Positions 49,101 to 58,600 of a DNA stretch of 64,000 nt are shown in pieces. Both the position numbers and the translations under genes were made by a program. The DNA comes from Stenotrophomonas maltophilia D457. GTDB taxonomy: Bacteria; Pseudomonadota; Gammaproteobacteria; Xanthomonadales; Xanthomonadaceae. Positions within the stretch are counted from its first letter, which is position 1. Each line of letters opens with the position of its first letter. Location: assembly GCF_000284595.1 (NCBI RefSeq), contig NC_017671.1, forward strand, positions 4,435,001-4,499,000, in the 5' to 3' direction. Below the pieces are notes generated by a model. It ran no database searches. It was not told the origin of the DNA and saw only the letters and a program-made list of their open reading frames with translations.

Positions 49101-50811
49101 CACCTGCGACAGCGTCGCTGGCCTCCGCATAGGCGTAGTTGGTAACAACGCCACGGCGATCGGTCACTGACTGAAGCCGACGCCGGAAATCGGTGCCCTC
49201 GGGCAGATAGGCGCGAGTGATGCTGCCATTGCTTTCGGTGATGCCATTGACCTTGCGCGGAAGGCCACTGGTGCCGCTGGCGGTCAAGGCGTAGGTGCTC
49301 TGCTTGCCCAGTGCGTCGGTGACGATGGTGGTGCCTGCCGGGGTGTACTCCAGGCGCACGCCATCAATGCCCACGTCGGCTTGGCTGCAATCGCCGGAAT
49401 GGCGGCTGCAGGTGACTCGCCCTTGCGTGTCATAGCCGTACCAGCTGTAGCGCTGGTTGTCTTCGGCGGTCACGCCGGTCAGGTAGCCCGGGAAGCGGGC
49501 ATCCTCATAATGATACGTACGGCTGGCACCGTCTGCATAGGTCGCGGTGATCAGTTCCCCGGCCGGGGAGTAGGCGTAGCTCACCACAGGCTGGCCGGCG
49601 ATCACCAGGGCCGAGATCAGTGAATCGTCGCCCGGCGCGAGGTACTGGACGTCCACGCGTCGGCCGGTTGAATGGGTGATGCTGAGCAGGCGGCCGCGGC
49701 CGTCGTGTGCATAGGTCAGCGACGTTCCGTCTTCGAAATCGCGGCGCCGCATCAAGCCATCAGCATCAAAATGAATGCGCTCTCCGGCACGTGAAAGTTG
49801 CCAGTTGGTGCCCTGCTGGACCGCGCGATCGCCGCTTCCGTCGATGGCTTCGTAGCTTGCCCCCACTTTCTGGAATGCGGTCTGCCCGCCATCGGCGCCG
49901 ATCAGCCCAACTTTCAGTTCGGGGCTGGGAGGGAAGGTGGAATCGTCTACGCCTGCGGTAAGCCGCAGATTGTGGGAATGGGTCCAGCCCGTGCCCAACG
50001 CGCCACCCGCCGTGCTTGTCAGGGAGTGATAGTGGCGTTGGAAGTTCACCCATCCAAGGTTGAAATCCGGCTCAGGCTGGGATTTATCGCCAGTGGTCGG
50101 GTCACACGGGTTACCAACGGGACACTGCTGCGGCGGCAGCGGCGCGCTTGTGTAGGAGAGCATGGGCGACATGTGCGGCTCGTCCTGCTGGACCAGTGAG
50201 CACATCTGCAGGGCCTCATTCCACGTCAGGGACGGTCGATTCGGACAAAGCGCCGTTCTGGCCCGGCGCACACGCTCCCACCCCACTATCGACGAGCATT
50301 CTTGAGTGCTCTGATGATAGAAGTTCAAGGTGTAATGGAAATCCTTCTCCTCGTTGGTGACGCTACCGTCGTCGCCCCTGCCAAGTCCAAGGAGCTCCAC
50401 CCAAGGATCCTCCGTGAGTGAAGTCGCCGGGCACTGCGGGTCGCTGACGCGGGTAGCGAGGATCACGCTACGAATCTGATCTTCGGATGAGTACTCCTGC
50501 CCTGAGTGGATGTAGACCCAGTCGGTAGTAACGATCTTCTCGGGTCTCACCCGGTAATCGTAGATGACCTTCTTTCCAAGGACGCGTTGGCGTTTGACAT
50601 GCCAATCGAAGGGTTTGTCCTTTTCGTACTGGGAAAAGAGCGACTTGATGTCCTTCTGCACCGCCGCTTCGGTGGCTCGCGGCTGGCCCATCGACAGGTA
50701 GCTCTCCCACTTCTTCTGCACCTCCTGCGCCTGCGCAGCCCAAGGAGCCAAGCTCCCCAGCGCGATCATCGCCAGTGCGGCACACGAAATGGTCTTCAGT
50801 CGTTCCAACAT
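46114..50811 (-). CDS. Large secreted Rhs/YD-repeat polymorphic toxin with permuted NlpC/P60-like tip
   Basis: A 1,565-residue protein with a Sec signal ending near residue 28 (PWAAQA|QEV). An N-terminal region of about 240 residues with scattered cysteines is followed by a DUF6531-like start (FNLGWVNFQRHYHSL), then by many YD repeats (for example GYDTQGRVTCSRH, YDALNRLIGVAYPDP). The Rhs core ends GRYSQSDPIGLMGGVSTYLYAYANALG...DPYGL. The variable tip (about 1418-1565) has His1432 in GTHAAVHVDG, LYDPAGGYPG, and Cys1520 in GLCAIKTSSAINGVG. This His-then-Cys order is that of permuted NlpC/P60 hydrolases. A run of eight G (46269-46276) lies five codons before the Cys codon. The next gene is a broken membrane protein, the likely immunity gene. 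Confidence 0.9.
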   Translation of the reverse strand: MLERLKTISCAALAMIALGSLAPWAAQAQEVQKKWESYLSMGQPRATEAAVQKDIKSLFSQYEKDKPFDWHVKRQRVLGKKVIYDYRVRPEKIVTTDWVYIHSGQEYSSEDQIRSVILATRVSDPQCPATSLTEDPWVELLGLGRGDDGSVTNEEKDFHYTLNFYHQSTQECSSIVGWERVRRARTALCPNRPSLTWNEALQMCSLVQQDEPHMSPMLSYTSAPLPPQQCPVGNPCDPTTGDKSQPEPDFNLGWVNFQRHYHSLTSTAGGALGTGWTHSHNLRLTAGVDDSTFPPSPELKVGLIGADGGQTAFQKVGASYEAIDGSGDRAVQQGTNWQLSRAGERIHFDADGLMRRRDFEDGTSLTYAHDGRGRLLSITHSTGRRVDVQYLAPGDDSLISALVIAGQPVVSYAYSPAGELITATYADGASRTYHYEDARFPGYLTGVTAEDNQRYSWYGYDTQGRVTCSRHSGDCSQADVGIDGVRLEYTPAGTTIVTDALGKQSTYALTASGTSGLPRKVNGITESNGSITRAYLPEGTDFRRRLQSVTDRRGVVTNYAYAEASDAVAGAVSVTTTTEAAGTPDQRISETRVAMDSNRLVQQTVGNREIRIARNARLQPTTITVRDRVTGDTRVTTQTYCEAEGPECPLVGLLRSVDGPRSDVADVSTYAYYTADDAGCATSGACSYRKGDLRSVTNALGQTVETLAYDAFGRPLSVKDANGVVTDYTYHARGWPTSVTVRGATTAEDRVTQISYWPTGQVQQVTEPDGSSVTYVYDAAQRLTDIADSAGNTIHYALDNAGNRLKEDTLDAGGTLRRTLARTFNTLGQLTALKDAGNHATGFAYDANGNPQTVTDALQRVTSQQYDPLNRLAQTLQDVDGVAAEIRSQYNALDQVTQVTDPKGLHTTYAYNGFGDLTGQVSPDSGASSFTVDAAGNRKTATDARGVTATYHYDALNRLIGVAYPDPNLDVGYSYDVAPAACAADERFAKGRLGQVLHANGSTQYCHDRFGQITRKVQTVNGVASTLRYAYSKSGRLTALTYPDGSVADYVRDTQGRISQIGLTRPGQARQIVVNNVTYAAFGPATGWTYGNGRQLQRPLDLDYRPQAVHDPAAGGLSLGYGYDPVGSITELKNGAGSSVLAKYAYDALGRLTQTQDGTTGTPIETYAYDATGNRTALTTSAGTASYTYPATSHRLTAVDGEARSHDAAGNTTSIGSKAFTYNDANRMNAVKQGNATLESYGYNHRGERVLRTPAGGAAQITLYDEAGQWLGNYSATGQAQQQAIWLDNYPVALINVPATGVPELAYVQPDHLGTPRVVIDPVRDVAIWEWSNKSEVFGNQIPSADPDGDGVAFELALRFPGQQATDGSGLFYNYQREYDPSVGRYSQSDPIGLMGGVSTYLYAYANALGNGDPYGLKTTVIVTSKSGIGTHAAVHVDGKGAEGVLYDPAGGYPGANPNSPTRGSGDIFSGADANLTNFVNHHLAEGSTVHTLSFETDEYSELQIQEYSEQLGGAIGGLCAIKTSSAINGVGPFESLGVKFTPATLGKSLSKLPGVKIRVYSPKR

Positions 50812-51130
50812 CCCTGTTCTCCTTCCTGGACAAACACAGCACCGGCAGGAACGAGAACGTGGGGCGGTTGCCTCACCACGTCATGCTTCGGATCGTCCCT
50901 GGTCCGGAATGCGGCCTGACCGCATGGGGGACGTTATCTCCGATGTCGTTTACACATTCAAGTCAGAAACTGTGGAGCGGGTCGGATTTCAGAGTTTTCT
51001 GATTCAGGGGGGGGGAACGTGTCGGAAATTCAGCCGAGCGTGGGCTCGGCTCTACAAGGCGAATGCCTCCAGAAACAGAAACACCGGGCAGTGCCCGGCG
51101 TCTCCGTCACAGCGTGGAAGGGTGTAAACC
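50812..51130. other. Intergenic region upstream of the Rhs gene
   Basis: About 320 bases. The Rhs leader and probable promoter lie here, with nothing conserved that I can name. It also holds a run of nine G (51007-51015) and a SMAG half-element at about 51033-51055. The 3' end of the GH109-like gene is at 51131. Confidence 0.5.
51033..51055. repeat. SMAG-like hairpin
   Basis: GCCGAGCGTGGGCTCGGCTCTAC, the inverted form of the GTAG-led element, followed by a CCGGGCAGTGCCCGG hairpin near 51085-51099. It separates the Rhs locus from the GalNAc locus. Confidence 0.7.
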
Positions 51131-52486
51131 TCAATACCTCCCGTCGAACGCGAAGATCGGCTTGCGCGTCTTCCACGCACCAGCAGTAAAGTCCGGGAAC
51201 TCCAGCGTCTGGAAGCCGTTGGCGATCGACTGCTCGCTCAACGGGGTAATCGCACTCCAGGTCACCGCGTCGTAGATGTCGATCGGCATCGGTGCCTTGG
51301 CCTTCAGTGCTTCAACAAATGCATGGATGACGAACCAGTCCATGCCACCGTGGCCGGCGCTGGCGGCGGTGTCGGCATTCTGCTTCCACAGCGGGTGTTC
51401 GTACTCATCCTGGTACTTCTTGAACTCCTCCCACTGGTGCGGCGGGCTGCGGCCTTCGATGTGGATCGAATGGTTGACGTCCATCCACAGGCCCTTGGTG
51501 CCCTGCACGCGGAAGCCCATCGAGTACGGGCGCGGCAGCGAGGTGTCGTGCTGCAGCAGGATGGTCTCGCCGTTCTCGCAGGCCAGCGTGGTGGTCACGA
51601 TGTCGCCGAGCTTGAACTTCACCTTGGTGCTGGGGTGGGTGGTGCCGCCACTCTTGGCCACGGTGTATTCGTGCAGGCCACGCGCCTTGGTCGCGAAAGC
51701 GTTGATGTGGGTGAAGCGGTTGCCACGGTTGATGCCGGTGTACATCGCGCACGGGCCGATGCCGTGGCTGGGATACAGCTCGCCATTGCGTTCCACCGAA
51801 TGCTCGGTGCGCCAGCGTGCTTCGCTCCAGCCCTTGGGACCGAACTCCACGCCGCTGTCGTACGGCTGGTTCGGGTCGCCGGAATTGAACTTCACGCCGC
51901 GCAGGTCGTGCTGGTAGCCGGCCTGCAGATGCACCAGCTCGCCGAACAGGCCCTGGCGCACCATCTGCAATGCCGCCATCACGTCGCGGCGATAGCAGAC
52001 GTTTTCCAGCAGCATGTACGGGGTGCCGGTGCTCAGCTGGGTCTTCAGCACGTCCCAGTGGTCCTGCAGGGTGATGCCGGCCACCACTTCGCAGCCGACG
52101 GCCACGCCGGCCTGCATGGCGGCAATCGCCATCGGTGCGTGGTACTCCCACGGCGTGGCGATGATCACGCCATCGATGCCCTTCTGTTCCAGCAGGCGCT
52201 TCCACGCGTTGGTATCACGATCCTGGCCATAGGTCTTCGGCGCGGGCTTGCCGGCCTTCGCCACCATCTCTGTGGCACGGCCCAGCATGATCGGCTCGAT
52301 GTCGCACAGGGCAACCACTTCGACGTCGTCGCGACGCACCAGCTCCTTCAGCAGCACCAGCCCGCGCATGCCGGTACCGATCATGGCCAGGCGCACCTTG
52401 CGCCCGCGTGCCCATGCCGGGGTCTGCGGCAGCAGGCTGCTGGCGGCGACAGCGGCACTGGCCGCGATGAATTCCCTACGCTTCAT
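51131..52486 (-). CDS. Gfo/Idh/MocA oxidoreductase, GH109-like alpha-N-acetylgalactosaminidase
   Basis: ATG 52486 (451 residues) or ATG 52495 could start; AGGAG lies 11 or 2 bases before them. The N-terminus MKRREFIAASAAVAASSLLPQ is a Tat signal. A Rossmann domain follows (KVRLAMIGTGMRGLVLLKEL, VEVVALCDIEP, GVIIATPWEYHAPMAIAAMQAG). The second domain shows YQHDLRGVKFNSGDPNQPYD and GEYPSHGIGP-type residues (ELYPSHGIGPCAMYTGINRGNRF) typical of GH109. These enzymes use bound NAD+ to cleave alpha-linked GalNAc. Its place next to a TonB receptor, a GH31-like enzyme and Aga genes supports this specificity over a dehydrogenase. Confidence 0.85.
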   Translation of the reverse strand: MKRREFIAASAAVAASSLLPQTPAWARGRKVRLAMIGTGMRGLVLLKELVRRDDVEVVALCDIEPIMLGRATEMVAKAGKPAPKTYGQDRDTNAWKRLLEQKGIDGVIIATPWEYHAPMAIAAMQAGVAVGCEVVAGITLQDHWDVLKTQLSTGTPYMLLENVCYRRDVMAALQMVRQGLFGELVHLQAGYQHDLRGVKFNSGDPNQPYDSGVEFGPKGWSEARWRTEHSVERNGELYPSHGIGPCAMYTGINRGNRFTHINAFATKARGLHEYTVAKSGGTTHPSTKVKFKLGDIVTTTLACENGETILLQHDTSLPRPYSMGFRVQGTKGLWMDVNHSIHIEGRSPPHQWEEFKKYQDEYEHPLWKQNADTAASAGHGGMDWFVIHAFVEALKAKAPMPIDIYDAVTWSAITPLSEQSIANGFQTLEFPDFTAGAWKTRKPIFAFDGRY

Positions 52487-52551
52487 GGCAGACATCTCTC
52501 CTCTTGGCAGCGTGCCGGCCGCAGCCGGCACGCCAGGTCACGCAAACGGAA

Positions 52552-55527
52552 TTACTTGAACCGGTAGCCGATGGTCACACTGTAACCACGGCCGAAGATG
52601 GTTGCGTAGTCACTGGAGTCACCCAGGAAGCTGTTCGGATCGTAGAACGGCAGGCGGTTGAACAGGTTCTTGACAGTGAAGCTCAGGTTCCACGCATCGT
52701 CCGGGCGCCAGGTGACGCTCATGTTGGCGGTCCACCACGACGGTGCACCATCGCACTTGCTCTTCTGCAGGGCCAGGTAGCCGCCGGTGCAGGTTTCCTT
52801 GTTGTTGCTCTCTTCGTCGATCTGGTCGGTGGCCCACTTGGTGCCGCCGACATAGTTGACGAACATGCTGGTGGTCACCTGCTTGTAGGTCCAGTCGGCA
52901 TTGAGCGTGGCGCGCAGGCGCGGATTGTTGTAATAACCCACAACGTCGCCGTAGTACCAGCCGTTCTCCGCGTCCATGTAGAAGCGGTTGCGGTTGGCGA
53001 TGGTGGCGGCCAGGCCGATGTTCAGGTTGCCCCAGTCGCCCAGCGAGAAGCGGCTGCGCGCATCGATGTCGAAGCCGTCGATCAGGGTCTTGCCGCGGTT
53101 CTTGTACTGGCCGACCACGCTGGCCACGTTGCCGGCGGAGTAGCCCGGCAGAGTGGCCGGGCAGCTCACGCCGCTGGCCGGATCGGCGCACATTGCCGCC
53201 AGCTGGGCCAGGTTGGCACGGTCGCTGTCGGTGATCGGCGAGCGCGACATCGAGATGATGTCTTCCATGCGGCGATAGTCCGGCGCGACGATTTCGTTGT
53301 TGCGGTAGATGAACCAGTAGTCGGCCGACACCGACAGCCAGCTGGCCGGCTCGTAGACGAAGCCGAGGGTGGCGATCTTCGCCTTCTCCGGCTTCAGGTC
53401 CTTGTTCGGCTGGGTCATGCGCGCGACGGTACGGCTGCAATCGACGTTCAGCAGGCTCTTGCCCAGATCGACATCGCCCGGCCGCTGCGACTTCAGCAGC
53501 AGGTTGGCGATGGCGTTGGTCTCGTTGCAGCGCAGCTCGTCACGGAAGCCGCCGAGCTGGGCGAACACGCCGCCATTGCCGGACTCGGCCAGGCTCGGCG
53601 CGCGGAAGCCGGTGGAGTAGGTACCGCGCAGCATCAGCTGGTCGAACGCCTGGTACTTGAAGCCGATCTTCGGCGCGACGTTGGCGCTGAAGTTCGGGTA
53701 CTTGTCCACGCGGACCGCGGCGTCCAGCTCCAGCTTGTCGGTGATCGGTGCCACGGTCTCGGCGAACAGCGCGTAGGTGTTGCGCTTGCCGTCGAACCAC
53801 GAGCCGCCCTGCTGGGTGATCAGGCCGTTGGCCGCATCGGCGTTGCCCGGGGTGTAGAAGGTTTCGCGGCTGGCGTTGAAGCCGAACGCGGCGCGCATCT
53901 CGCCGGCCGGCAGCTGGAACAGCGGGCCTTCGATCTTGCCGTCCAGGGTGTGCAGGCGGGTCCACGACTGGATGTCGAAGGTCGGGAACGCTTCACGGAT
54001 CAGCGCGGCGTTGGCTTCGCTGATCTCGCCGAACTTGTACGCCGGATGGTCGGAGATGATCACCCGACCGGTACCTGGATCGATCGTGTACGGGCCGAAG
54101 GCCTTCTCGAAGCCCTTGGTGTTGACGTTGATCGTCTGGTAGGTGGTGGAGTGGGTACCCGCGCTGGCGAAGGCGGTTTCCCAGTTCCAGTCACCCCGGT
54201 TGCCACGCGCACCGGCCAGCACGCGGTAGCTCTTGTCGGTATTGCGCTGGCCGAAATAGTTCGGGCCGGCATCCTGCAGCAGGTAGTTCAGGCCGACCAC
54301 GCCGCCCATCATGGCCCTCAACTGCGGGCTGGCGTGGTTGTACTCGTTGTTCGGGCCCAGGAACGGGTACAGGAACTGGTTGACGGTGTTGCCGGTGTTG
54401 CGCGAGAACCAGCTGGTCGGGTTGCCGGTCGTGGTGCCATAGGTGCGCGGCGTGCCGCCGTTGGCGCGCAGGTCGATGTCGGTATAGGTCGCCTCGGCGA
54501 AGATCTCGGTGTTGTCACCGACCAGGAAGGTGCCGTTGAGGTAGGCGGTGTTGCGCTCGGACTTGGCACCGGCATCGATCTCGTTGTTCATCCAGGTTTC
54601 CCAGACGCAACGCGGACCGGCCGCTTCACTGGTCAGCACGTTCCTGCAGCCCGGCGCAGCTTCCTGCACGCGGCGGCCGGTGACCGGATCGAAGGCGAAG
54701 TAGGTGCCCGGGTTGAACTCGCCCGGCTTGCTGCCCACGCCCAGGCGCAGGTTGTTGAGGTAGTTCGGATTGTTGACGTAGTACTGGTCCGGACGCTTGT
54801 CGTAGAAATCGCTCAGCGGAATCGCGTCGCGACGGTACATGTTGACCGCGCCATAGATATTGAAGCGGTTCTCGGCCAAGTCACCGAAGCCGGCGGTGAT
54901 GCTGGCCTGGCGCTCACCGTAGGAATCGATGCGCGAGGAGGTGTCGTTGGTGAAGCTGATCTCGGCACCCTGGAAGTTGCGCTTGGTGATCACGTTGATC
55001 ACGCCGGCCACCGCGTCGGTACCGTACACGGCCGACGCGCCGTCGGTCAGCACTTCCATGCGCTCGATGGCCGCGGCCGGGATCGCATCGATGTTGACGA
55101 ACTGGGTCTGGAAGCCGGCCGGCGCACCGTAGTACGACAGGCGGCGACCGTTCAGCAGCACCAGCGTGCCCTGTGCGCCGAGCCCGCGCAGGTTGGCCTG
55201 CGAGGCACCATCGGAACCGGTGAACAGCGAGCGCGCATCCTGCTGCGCAGGGCGTGCGGCCGGCAGGTTGTCGAGCACCTGCAGCAGCGTGCGCGCACCC
55301 ATGTTCTGGATGTCCTGCTTGCTGATCACCTGCACCGGCGAGGCGGTTTCAACGTCGGTGCGGCGGATGTTGGAGCCGGTGACCTCGATGCGGGCCAGGT
55401 CGGTGGCGTTGTCCTTGCTCTCTTGGGCGAAGGCAGGAGCGGCAAGCGAGAACAGCGCGCCGGCAATGGCCAGCGTCAGCGGAGCGATCGGGCGGCAGGG
55501 GGGGCGGTGGTGGCGGGCGGGCAACAT
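52552..55527 (-). CDS. TonB-dependent receptor of the GalNAc locus
   Basis: ATG 55527 has GGAGAG eight bases upstream and gives 991 residues with a signal peptide (APLTLAIAGALFSLAAPAFA|QES). The plug has ITGSNIRRTDVETASPVQVI-type residues (EVTGSNIRRTDVE, SPVQVISKQDIQNMGART), GLGAQGTLVLLNGRRLSYYG and the barrel ends GRGYSVTIGYRFK. It belongs to the large Xanthomonad carbohydrate-receptor group with an EVTGSNIRR start. Placed between the GH31- and GH109-like genes, it probably imports GalNAc-containing oligosaccharides released from host glycans. Ligand is inferred from context. Confidence 0.9.
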   Translation of the reverse strand: MLPARHHRPPCRPIAPLTLAIAGALFSLAAPAFAQESKDNATDLARIEVTGSNIRRTDVETASPVQVISKQDIQNMGARTLLQVLDNLPAARPAQQDARSLFTGSDGASQANLRGLGAQGTLVLLNGRRLSYYGAPAGFQTQFVNIDAIPAAAIERMEVLTDGASAVYGTDAVAGVINVITKRNFQGAEISFTNDTSSRIDSYGERQASITAGFGDLAENRFNIYGAVNMYRRDAIPLSDFYDKRPDQYYVNNPNYLNNLRLGVGSKPGEFNPGTYFAFDPVTGRRVQEAAPGCRNVLTSEAAGPRCVWETWMNNEIDAGAKSERNTAYLNGTFLVGDNTEIFAEATYTDIDLRANGGTPRTYGTTTGNPTSWFSRNTGNTVNQFLYPFLGPNNEYNHASPQLRAMMGGVVGLNYLLQDAGPNYFGQRNTDKSYRVLAGARGNRGDWNWETAFASAGTHSTTYQTINVNTKGFEKAFGPYTIDPGTGRVIISDHPAYKFGEISEANAALIREAFPTFDIQSWTRLHTLDGKIEGPLFQLPAGEMRAAFGFNASRETFYTPGNADAANGLITQQGGSWFDGKRNTYALFAETVAPITDKLELDAAVRVDKYPNFSANVAPKIGFKYQAFDQLMLRGTYSTGFRAPSLAESGNGGVFAQLGGFRDELRCNETNAIANLLLKSQRPGDVDLGKSLLNVDCSRTVARMTQPNKDLKPEKAKIATLGFVYEPASWLSVSADYWFIYRNNEIVAPDYRRMEDIISMSRSPITDSDRANLAQLAAMCADPASGVSCPATLPGYSAGNVASVVGQYKNRGKTLIDGFDIDARSRFSLGDWGNLNIGLAATIANRNRFYMDAENGWYYGDVVGYYNNPRLRATLNADWTYKQVTTSMFVNYVGGTKWATDQIDEESNNKETCTGGYLALQKSKCDGAPSWWTANMSVTWRPDDAWNLSFTVKNLFNRLPFYDPNSFLGDSSDYATIFGRGYSVTIGYRFK

Positions 55528-55661
55528 CGGGGTTCTCTCCTGGCAAGGGTGCGGCGCAACTGAGTGAGCGCGTGGGCGTTCGGCGGGCAAAACGCTCCCG
55601 GGCCACGGCCATGAGGGCCGTAGTCGGGATGGGGCGGGGGAGGAGCGGTGTTACGTGGGGG

Positions 55662-58600
55662 TCATGGGGCGACGATGCTGGCGGAGTCGCCCTCCTGGCC
55701 GATCAGTACGGCGTTGGCCCAGTTGGCACAGACCTGGGCGGGTTGGCTGCCCTGCGCACCCAGCGTGCGCAGGCTCAGGGTGGAAAGGCCACGGATGTCC
55801 AGCTCCGGCTTGACCACGCCGGGCGCCTTCACCAGGCCGCTGTCGTACAGCAGGCGGTTGTCGCCCCATACCTGGAACTGCAGGCCGCCGGCGTTGCGGC
55901 AGGCGTCGTCGATGCCGAGGTCGGCACGCAGCAGGTGCCAGCCGCCCTGCAGGCGCAGGTCGATGCGGCTGTTGGCGCCGACCCCCAGGCCACGGCGGAA
56001 CTGCAGGCCGTTCATGCGCATGCCGGCGTCGCCACGGAAGGACTGGTCGGTACGCAGCTGGCTGGCCAGCGCGGCCGGCACCGGCAGCTCGGAGAGATAG
56101 CGCTGCCGGGCCGGTCGCTCCGGTTCCTGGTGTTCGAGAATGTGGAAGGTGGACAGGGCGATCGGGCCGACATCGCGCGGCTGCAGTGCATCGAACGCGC
56201 GGGCGCTGCCCTGTGCGGCGGTGACCATCGGGTCGGTGCTGCTGGCGCCGTCGCCTTCGGGGTTCTGCACGCTCAGCACGCGGAAGCGCAGCAGGCGGCC
56301 GGCGTGGGCCGGGAAGTCGATGCGCTGCACGCCTTCCTTCAACTGCAGGCGGCCGCGGGCGATCGGCTCGCCCCACTCACCGTTGCTGTCGCCCAGGTAG
56401 ACCTCATAGTCACGTACCTGCCCGTGCTTCCAGTTCTTGTCATTGCGTGGCGCGATGTCGATGCCATCGATCATCTTCCGCTCGCCGAAGCCGATCACCC
56501 ACTCGTGGGCGCCGGTGCGCACGGCCTGGTTGCGCACGCTGCGGAACCAGGTGGCCGGATCGTCGTCGAAGGCGTTCTCCAACGCATGGCCAGGCTCTTC
56601 GGCCGGGCGGTTGACCACCAGCAGGCTGTCGGCCGGCAGTTCGCGGCCCAGCACCGGTGCGGCCGGATAGGCATCATCGGCGGCTGCGGCAGCGACTGCG
56701 AAGTCCAGCTGCAGCTGCAGTGGCTGGCGGATGTCCTGGGTGGCGGTGCGCACATGCACGGTGCCGCGGCGGTCCTTGGCATCGAAGTACCAGCCCTCGT
56801 TGGCGCTGTTGAAGGCGGCAGCATCGGCCAGCGCCGGCAGCGCGCGGCCACCGGCCTGCACCGCACGTGGTGCCTGCCGGCTGAGTACGCGCAGGCCGTA
56901 GCGGCGCTGCGCCAGCTGGCCGTTGTACTGGCCCTGCACGGCGTCGATCTGCACCTGCACCGGGCCACTGCCCTGCGCCGGCGCCTGCACGCGGATCACC
57001 TGCGTGCTCGACTCGCCCTGCTGGTAGCGGCGCGTGTTGCCATCGTCTTCGTACAACGTGTACTGCGAGTCGCCCTGCGGGTACAGGTCGAAGGTCACTT
57101 CATCGAGCGGTTTTTCGCCATCGAACAGCATCGACGGGTACATCGGCAGGATCGCACCGGCACGCACGAACACCGGCAGCGTGGCCAGGTCCACCTGGCG
57201 GTCGAGCTGGCGGCCATCGGCGGCGGCCTGCACGCGACGGCCATCCCAGTAGTCGATCCAGCCGCCGGCCGGCAGGTGGATGTCGCGGCGCCAGCCACGG
57301 CTGGCGGCCTGGCTGCGGTACACCGGCGCCACCAGCAGGTCGCGGCCGAGCAGGAACTGGTACTTGTAGGTTTCATCCTGCGCATGCGGATCGCGCGGGT
57401 TGTCCCACATAAGGCCACGCACCGGCGGTGCACCGGTCTGCGCGGCCTCGTGCACCAGCCCATACATGTATGGCGTCAGGCGCATCTTCAACTTCAGGTA
57501 GTCGCGGTTGATGCTGCGGTAGGGCTCGTCGTACCACCACGGGTGCTTGCGCGCGTTCGACGACCAGCCGCTCATGCCCATCAGCACCGGCGTGAACGCC
57601 TTCCACTGCAGGTCGCGGGTGAAGGTCTCGGCGCTTCCGCCGAAGATCGCATCCACATCGCCGCTGGCGTAGGCCATGCCGGACAGGCCCGAACCGACCA
57701 GGGTCGGCACGTGCCAGCGGATGTAATCCCAGCTGCTGCTCTGGTCGCCGGTCCATGCCACCGCGTAGCGCTGGATGCCGGCCCAGCCCATCACCGTCCA
57801 CAGGAATGGGCGCGAATCGGAATTGTCGAGGATGCCGTTGAATGCCTGGCGGTTGGCGTCCATCGCGAACTGGTAGCCCTTGCCGGTCCAGGCCACGTCC
57901 AGCTTCTGCACGCGGCTGCCGGCCTTGCCCACTTCCCACGCGATCTTGTCGACGCCGTTCTCGGTCCACAGGCCGGTGCGGAAGCCGTAGCCGGCCAGCC
58001 CCTTCACCGTTTCCGGCAGCTGCTTGTAGCCGCAGCCGTAGCCATCGTTGGGCAGGATCCAGCCACCGGGCATGTCGTGGGCGCGGTACTGCTTGGCCAC
58101 GCTGTCGATCACATCGGGCGTGGTGCCGGTCGGGCCGTCGCTCCAGCCTTCGGGCACGGTGCCGGGCTTCCTGCTGTTGTCGCCGTCGTTGTAGCAATCG
58201 GCATCGCCATAGGACAGCGCCCAGCGCGCGACCATGTTGGGGCGGCCGGTCAGCTGGGTGTAGCGTTCGATCAGCTTGGGCAGGTCGGCGCCCACGAAGT
58301 AGTACGCATCGAAGCGGTCTTCGCGATGCAGCAGCGTGGCCTGGTCGCTCTGGCGCAGGTCGTAGCTGCCATCGCTCCATGTATTGCGCAGCATGCCCCA
58401 GCCACGGCTGCTCAGCAGCATCGGCGCCGGGCTCGGCCGATCACCTTCTTCCCAGCCACCGGAATAGGACACCTCCAGCTCGCGGCCCTTGAACTGGTAA
58501 CGGCCGTTCTGCTGGCCACCACCGAAGTAGCCCTCATCGGCCTGCGAGGACAGCACCTGCACGCTCTGCGTGGCATCCAGGTCCAGCGGTTGCAGTTCCT

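Noticed and set aside
51131..52486. Simple sugar dehydrogenase as the function of the Gfo/Idh/MocA protein
   Set aside because: The Tat signal, the GH109-like sequence around SHGIGP and the surrounding GalNAc genes make a glycosidase more likely, although a dehydrogenase cannot be excluded.
52504..55563. Long plus-strand open frame opposite the TonB receptor of the GalNAc locus
   Set aside because: Same reason: composition shadow of a well-supported gene. Similar shadows lie opposite the receptors at 6791 and 26697, cyoB and the Rhs gene.
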